Assembly: GCA_964638245.1 (NCBI GenBank)
Contig: CAZWZG010000030.1
Coordinates: 1-25,906, forward strand
Reading direction: 5' to 3'
Source of the DNA: CAZWZG01 sp964638245
Lineage (GTDB): Bacteria > Pseudomonadota > Alphaproteobacteria > Rhodobacterales > Rhodobacteraceae
Length of the DNA stretch: 25,906 bases
Shown here: positions 22,304 through 25,906 of the stretch, piece by piece
Layout: each line of letters begins with the position of its first letter
Position numbering within the stretch: the first letter of the stretch is position 1
Position numbers and translations under genes: made by a program
The notes under the pieces: generated by a model
Database searches by the model: none
Seen by the model: the letters and a program-made list of their open reading frames with translations, nothing else
Told to the model about the DNA's origin: nothing

Positions 22304-23293
22304 TCAGGTAAAGCTCCCTGCGACACGGCCAATCAGCATGAATGCTCGAGCGGTGCGCGTGTCGACCAGCCGAATGATGTCTTCGTCGCTCAGGCTTTCT
22401 TCGAGCCCGGCCATCGTATGGTCAAAACTGCGTAGAAAGTGGTGCGCGGCGTCCTTGAAGATCGGGTCCTGTTTCAGACGGGCCGATGTCAGCGCAAGGG
22501 AAGAGCGGTCGCGAATCCCGCCAAGAGCAGCAATTGTGCGGCCACGCTCGCCGTTAAAGAACCGCCGCCACAGCTCGGGGCGGGATCGTTCGGGCATCAT
22601 GTCGTCCATGTAAATGCCGTCTTCGGACAAAAGGGTCAGAACGTCCTGGCTGGCGCGGATCAGGCGCGATAGCCGGGGATCGGCCAAGGCGCGACGCAGG
22701 GCGCGGAAGCCTTCCACATCTTCCGCAGTTTCGGGAAAATTCAGCGCAACGATCATGTCTTCGCGTGAAATTTCCACCGCGCGCGGCGTCTGACCCAAGG
22801 CCAGGCTCGGTTGCTGTTCGACGGGCTGTGACGCCGTTTGGGTGGGCGCGGTTGCAGGCACCGGCGGCGCCGCAAGAGCGCTGGACAGCGTAGCTTCGGT
22901 CATCTTTTGAGCCTTGGCAATCTCGTCAAGCTTTCGCTCAAGCCCCGGTGGAACCGCTGATCCAGCCATCTGCGCCTGACTGACATAGACCTGCCGGATT
23001 GCATCCATCGACGCCTGCAAGCGCTCGCTTTCCTCGCGCATGATCTGCGCGGAACGCGCTGCAAGAGCGGCGACCCAGATTAGGCCAACTGGCAAAAGGA
23101 TCGCCATCAAGACCATAAGAAGCCGCAACGGGTCGCGGCCTTCACCGGGCAGCACCAAAAAGAACACACCTGACATCACCAGCCAGAACAGCGTCAGCCC
23201 AAGCGCGATTTTCTCAGCAGAAGACAGGCCAGGATCATCGTCCTGACGTCCGTAGATCCCGAGATCGACAGGTTTCGAATGCTCGTCAGACAT
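22304..23293 (-). CDS. Membrane protein of unknown function with coiled coil
   Basis: A 329-residue protein. Residues 1-25 are polar; two membrane helices follow (about 27-49, IALGLTLFWLVMSGVFFLVL, and 57-80, LRLLMVLMAILLPVGLIW). Next come a helical, probably coiled-coil stretch (~82-145), a Pro/Gln/Thr-rich linker (~146-175) and a C-terminal helical domain (~180-329) with EDMIVALNFPETAEDVEGF, ALADPRLSRLIRASQDVL and HHFLRSFDHTMAGLEE. I do not recognise a named family. It starts three bases after greA and is probably co-transcribed. It converges on moeA with nine bases between stops. Confidence 0.82.
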   Translation of the reverse strand: MSDEHSKPVDLGIYGRQDDDPGLSSAEKIALGLTLFWLVMSGVFFLVLPGEGRDPLRLLMVLMAILLPVGLIWVAALAARSAQIMREESERLQASMDAIRQVYVSQAQMAGSAVPPGLERKLDEIAKAQKMTEATLSSALAAPPVPATAPTQTASQPVEQQPSLALGQTPRAVEISREDMIVALNFPETAEDVEGFRALRRALADPRLSRLIRASQDVLTLLSEDGIYMDDMMPERSRPELWRRFFNGERGRTIAALGGIRDRSSLALTSARLKQDPIFKDAAHHFLRSFDHTMAGLEESLSDEDIIRLVDTRTARAFMLIGRVAGSFT

Positions 23294-23296
23294 GCC

Positions 23297-23767
23297 TCAG
23301 ACGTACTTGATCGACAGGATTTCGTAGCTCTTCTCGCCACCGGGCGTACGTACTTCGACACTGTCACCTTCATCCTTGCCGATAAGAGCACGGGCCAGCG
23401 GAGATTTGATGTTCAGTTTGCCCGCTTCGATGTCCGCTTCGGGTTCGCCAACGATCTGATACGTCTTCTCTTCATCGGTGTCTTCATCCACCAACTCGAC
23501 CGTCGCGCCAAATTTGATCGAGCCCGAAAGGGATGCAGGATCAATGACGTCGGCGAGGGACAGAATGGCTTCAAGCTCTTTGATGCGACCCTCAATATGA
23601 CTCTGTTGTTCCCTGGCCGCATGGTATTCAGCGTTTTCGGACAGGTCGCCGTGCTCGCGCGCTTCTGCAATTGCTTTGATCACAGCGGGGCGATCTTGGG
23701 TTTTGAGCTTTTTCAATTCTTCATTCAGCGCGGTGTTTCCCACGCGGGTCAGAGGTATCTTTTCCAT
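23297..23767 (-). CDS. greA: Transcription elongation factor GreA
   Basis: A 156-residue factor that enters the RNA polymerase secondary channel and stimulates cleavage of backtracked transcripts. N-terminal coiled coil: MEKIPLTRVGNTALNEELKK and EHGDLSENAEYHAAREQQ, which holds the acidic tip residues (D and E of DLSENAEY). C-terminal FKBP-like domain: ATVELVDEDTDEEKTYQIVG and SPLARALIGKDEGDSVEV. Start 23767 (MEKIPLTRVG) is the family start; the 26 codons open upstream are not GreA. Divergent from the PAP2 gene. Confidence 0.97.
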   Translation of the reverse strand: MEKIPLTRVGNTALNEELKKLKTQDRPAVIKAIAEAREHGDLSENAEYHAAREQQSHIEGRIKELEAILSLADVIDPASLSGSIKFGATVELVDEDTDEEKTYQIVGEPEADIEAGKLNIKSPLARALIGKDEGDSVEVRTPGGEKSYEILSIKYV

Positions 23768-23864
23768 GAGCTTCGAGCCGCTTTCGTTGGGGCGTCCGGG
23801 CAACCGGTCGCCAGAGACACAAGCAAATTTGCCGCCGCGACGCAACCAGAACCCGCCATGCGAA

Positions 23865-23904
23865 AAATCGGGCGATTTGGGTCATTTTTAAGCCGCATTG
23901 ACCC
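23865..23904. promoter_or_regulatory. Two adjacent inverted repeats upstream of the PAP2 gene
   Basis: AAATCG-GG-CGATTT (23865-23878) is a perfect 6-2-6 dyad, followed at once by GGGTCA (23879-23884) and its complement TGACCC (23899-23904) across a 14-base loop. They sit 13-53 bases before the ATG at 23918, in the 150-base divergent region with greA. An operator is possible; no clear promoter hexamers go with them. Confidence 0.3.
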
Positions 23905-23917
23905 GCGATGAGATGCT

Positions 23918-24895
23918 ATGCGCACTTTTCTTTGGTTTTGTTTCATCTATCATCTTGTAGCCGTTTCGCTTTCTGCATTCATGCGAGGTGGCGAATGGCT
24001 GCACGTCGCGAGCTCTTATATGGGCTTTTTTAGGGTCATTGAGTACAATGTCGTCCCGGTCAGTCTGGTCACTTTGGCCGCGATCATCCTGTCCAGACTG
24101 ACCAAAGACATTCGGCGGTTCCGCCTCTTTCTTGGGTCAGTCTTGGCTTTCTTTCTTGTGAAGAGCGGCTTCACGATGTTCAAGGCCGCGATGCCAGGGG
24201 TTTCTGGGTTCTGGGCGGACCATGGCCTGGCTGAGATAGATCGGGTCTTACACTTCGGGATTGACCCTTGGGAACTCGCGCATTCCATTGCCCCCTGGCT
24301 CGATGCGGGCATTGCCTCCGCAATCTATCTCCACTTCTGGGTCGCTCTTGCGTTCCTTTTCACGATGCTCATTACGGTTTTCGATCAGGACGAGGTTAGG
24401 CGAAACCGCTACCTCTGGCTCAACGCTTTTGCATGGATCGGGCTTGGGAATGTCGTGGCCGTGGCGACCCTTTCGTCGGGGCCCATCTACTATGATGCGC
24501 TGCATGGTGGGGAGCGTTTCATGGGGTTGCACGCTGCGCTCAATACGGTGGGGCTTCAAGAAACGGCTACCGGGTTTATCCAGTGGAAACTTCTTGATCA
24601 CCATCTGGCCGGTCTTTCGGCTCTTGGCACCGGGATTTCGGCCTTTCCCAGTGTCCATGTCGGGGTTGCCGCGGTCATCGCATGTTATCTCTGGGACGCC
24701 CGCCCTATTCCAGGTGCGCGCGTGGTCGGCATAGCGTTCCTCGTCATCATTCAGTTCCTTTCGGTCTGGCTTGGCTGGCACTACGCTGTTGATGGGTATT
24801 TCTCGATAATGGCGGTTTTGATGGCACGCGCTGTACTTTTGCGCATGCCGTTCCGTCGCGATCGTTATGTAGACTCAATGCCGCAGAGTACGTGA
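23918..24895 (+). CDS. PAP2-family membrane phosphatase/inositolphosphotransferase-like protein
   Basis: A 325-residue polytopic membrane protein with the last two PAP2 motifs: SAFPSVHVGVAAV (~240-252, acid histidine) and GWHYAVDGYFSI (~286-297, nucleophilic histidine). The classical first motif (K-x6-R-P) is not evident, as in the PAP2_3 branch that includes Aur1/Ipt1-like inositolphosphotransferases. Likely role: phosphate or headgroup transfer on lipid substrates in the inner membrane. The charged loop DQDEVRRNRYLW separates two helix groups. The ATG at 23918 leads directly into the first helix. ETF-QO follows 61 bases later and may be separate. Confidence 0.82.
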   Translation: MRTFLWFCFIYHLVAVSLSAFMRGGEWLHVASSYMGFFRVIEYNVVPVSLVTLAAIILSRLTKDIRRFRLFLGSVLAFFLVKSGFTMFKAAMPGVSGFWADHGLAEIDRVLHFGIDPWELAHSIAPWLDAGIASAIYLHFWVALAFLFTMLITVFDQDEVRRNRYLWLNAFAWIGLGNVVAVATLSSGPIYYDALHGGERFMGLHAALNTVGLQETATGFIQWKLLDHHLAGLSALGTGISAFPSVHVGVAAVIACYLWDARPIPGARVVGIAFLVIIQFLSVWLGWHYAVDGYFSIMAVLMARAVLLRMPFRRDRYVDSMPQST

Positions 24896-24896
24896 A

Positions 24897-24934
24897 TTGA
24901 CCTGTCGGGACCGGCCCGCTAGTCACACGTGACT
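24897..24934 (+). promoter_or_regulatory. Possible ETF-QO promoter with a 6-2-6 dyad
   Basis: TTGACC (24897-24902) is a good -35; at 17 bases the -10 would be TAGTCA (24920-24925), a poor match. AGTCAC-AC-GTGACT (24921-24934) is a perfect dyad that would cover that -10. Both lie in the 61-base gap before ETF-QO. Confidence 0.28.
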
Positions 24935-24956
24935 TTGTAATGCGCTGAGGAAGCCT

Positions 24957-25352
24957 ATGACCGACACCGCCCGCGAATCCATGGAAGTTGATGTAGTGAT
25001 CGTGGGCGCTGGCCCCGCCGGTTTGTCCGCCGCGATCCGCCTGAAGCAACTGAATGAGGATCTGGCCGTTGTCGTGCTGGAAAAAGGGTCAGAGGTTGGG
25101 GCGCACATCCTTTCGGGAGCCGTGCTTGACCCCGTTGGCCTTGATACGCTGATCCCGGATTGGAAGGAAAAAGGCGCGCCGATCAACGTTCCGGTCAAGA
25201 AGGACAAGTTCAAGCTTCTCGGACCTGCGGGCGCCTTGAACATCCCGGTTTGGGCCATGCCGCCGCTGATGTCGAACCACGGCAACTACATCGTCTCGCT
25301 GGGCAATGTGTGTCGCTGGATGGCCGGGCAGGCCGAAGCGCTTGGCGTCGAC
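24957..25352 (+). CDS. Electron transfer flavoprotein-ubiquinone oxidoreductase, 5' part only
   Basis: The first ~130 residues of ETF-QO, which moves electrons from ETF (fed by acyl-CoA dehydrogenases) to ubiquinone at the inner membrane. The FAD-binding VVIVGAGPAGLSAAIRLKQL (Gly-x-Gly-x2-Gly), VLEKGSEVGAHILSGAVLDP, PPLMSNHGNYIVSLGNVCRW and AEALGV are all as expected. GAGGAAG lies before the ATG. After AEALGV the conserved sequence (expected to continue like EIFPGMA) is replaced by unrelated sequence, and the family's remaining ~420 residues are absent. The frame happens to stay open to TAG at 25644-25646, but that part is not ETF-QO. I treat 25347-25352 (GTCGAC) as the junction. Confidence 0.88.
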
Positions 25353-25722
25353 AGTCATCCCGGCCAGGGCTGGGCCTTCGACGGAACGAACCTGTACTTC
25401 GCCTTTTGGGACCGGGGAGGCGTAGGTAAGCCGTATGGAGGAGGGTCCATGATGGTCAATCGGTGTGACCCCAAGGCCATCGCCGACGGCAAGTTCTACA
25501 TCTGCCGCACCACACGACGTCGTAGCAATCCCAGCGACTGGCTGCACTGCGCATTCTGCCCAACGGACGGCTCGCATCGTGGTTGCCAGTCGATCACGGG
25601 GGGACTGGGCGGTCCGGGTGACGAGGAGCCGGAGGATCACGAGTAGGTGTAGAAGCGCGCCGAATTGGAGGTGCCGCAGGGTAGACTTCCTCGTCTGGAG
25701 TCTCGATGCGGCCACTGGCTGT
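25353..25722. other. Unrecognised GC-rich segment of foreign or chimeric origin
   Basis: Not ETF-QO on either strand. In the plus frame that continues from ETF-QO, codons through 25646 favour G or C in the third position, most clearly over the first 60, and the translation is open for 98 codons: WAFDGTNLYFAFWDRGGVG, later WLHCAFCPTDGSHRGCQS, ending in an acidic GDEEPEDHE. This suggests real coding sequence from another gene or organism, but I do not recognise it. Bases 25647-25722 have no convincing gene. Confidence 0.6.
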
Positions 25723-25869
25723 GACTCCCACCAACAAGGCAAACGAAAATCCTTTTAATGCTTCTCCTCCAAAAAGGAACAATACTAATACTACTAATAA
25801 TGTTGTTACTGAAGTCATCAATGTTCTACTTAAAGTTGAATTTAACGATTTGTTCAATGTTACACCCAA
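25723..25869 (-). pseudogene. Fragment of SecF/SecDF translocase subunit, AT-rich, foreign to this genome
   Basis: On the minus strand 25869-25726 encodes about 48 residues containing NKSLNSTLSRTLMTSVTTLL, VVLVLFLFGGEALKGF and SFALLVGV. This is the conserved late-transmembrane region of SecF, the accessory part of the Sec translocase. After GV the expected GTYSS-type motif is missing and sequence turns GC-rich and unrelated. Upstream, TAA lies in frame at 25890-25888. It is therefore a fragment broken at both ends. Base composition is about 30% GC (35 of 120 in 25741-25860), against the GC-rich rest of the window; codon use (TTA, AGA, AAA) resembles Bacteroidota. Most likely assembly or amplification chimera. 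Confidence 0.78.
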
Positions 25870-25906
25870 AGTAGTACTATTCGTTTGTTAGATAGAGTGA
25901 GAGAGT
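25870..25906. other. AT-rich scaffold end, no gene seen
   Basis: Thirty-seven bases continuing the low-GC composition but not extending SecF homology; it contains a stop in the SecF frame and ends in a purine-rich GATAGAGTGAGAGAGT run. It may be a third join, error or low-quality read end. Together with 25647-25722 and the SecF fragment it makes up the only stretch without an intact gene larger than 250 bases. Confidence 0.5.

Noticed and set aside
25347..25352. GTCGAC as a cloning-site scar
   Set aside because: A single SalI-like hexamer is frequent in GC-rich DNA, no vector sequence follows, and GTCGA is expected from the ETF-QO codons themselves.
25089..25742. Minus-strand frame of 217 codons across the ETF-QO/foreign junction
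   Set aside because: It spans the chimeric joint, is antisense to clear ETF-QO sequence, and shows no recognisable domain.
1..25906. CRISPR array, tRNA/rRNA genes, insertion sequence or phage integration module
   Set aside because: No regularly spaced repeats, no T-loop-bearing tRNA-like stretch, no transposase or integrase motifs seen on either strand by eye.

Overview
The window looks like a draft scaffold from an alphaproteobacterium, most likely a marine Rhodobacteraceae (Roseobacter-group) relative. The GC-rich sequence, very tight gene packing with many 4-nt ATGA overlaps, and gene neighbourhoods such as pyrB-orf-orf-pyrC'-plsY and fdhD-mobA-mobB-moeA all fit. This assignment rests on recognising protein families and gene order, not on a database search.

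Layout. Positions 1-604 hold the 3' end of a plant-type glutamate-cysteine ligase. From 4697 down to 611 runs a minus-strand operon: pyrB (ATCase), two small membrane proteins resembling bacterial PH-domain proteins, a catalytically degenerate dihydroorotase (PyrC'-like), plsY and a short unknown protein. From 4793 the plus strand carries an unusual family-4-like uracil-DNA glycosylase, moaB, and an RND efflux pair (adaptor and permease). A minus-strand periplasmic DsbD-alpha-like protein ends on the same CTAG as the permease. It is divergent from a YqgE gene that runs into a 100-N assembly gap (11996-12095). Beyond the gap come tsaC (minus), then a plus-strand run: a large acyl-CoA dehydrogenase, a metallo-beta-lactamase-fold hydrolase, a DUF6173-like protein, a 46-aa cytochrome-oxidase-subunit-IV-like peptide and a lipoprotein. 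Next are azlCD (minus), divergent from a molybdenum-cofactor operon (fdhD, mobA, mobB and a moeA fused to an extra N-terminal domain). Then come an unknown membrane protein and greA (minus), a PAP2-family membrane protein, and the start of ETF-ubiquinone oxidoreductase.

The last ~555 bases are not a normal continuation. ETF-QO homology stops at about 25350. About 375 bases of GC-rich, unrecognised sequence follow, then ~180 bases of AT-rich DNA (about 30% GC by hand count) whose minus strand encodes a fragment of SecF/SecDF resembling Bacteroidota proteins. I read this as a chimeric scaffold end, not biology of this organism.

Genes that work together: pyrB with pyrC' (probable ATCase holoenzyme, pyrimidine synthesis); moaB, mobA, mobB, moeA and fdhD (molybdenum cofactor and formate dehydrogenase maturation); the RND adaptor and permease (efflux); the acyl-CoA dehydrogenase and MBL hydrolase (probable acyl-CoA catabolism); azlC and azlD (amino-acid export). 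I found no CRISPR array, tRNA, rRNA, insertion sequence or new defence system. The most interesting real biology is the MoeA fusion, the inactive dihydroorotase operon and the Fe-S-less uracil-DNA glycosylase.
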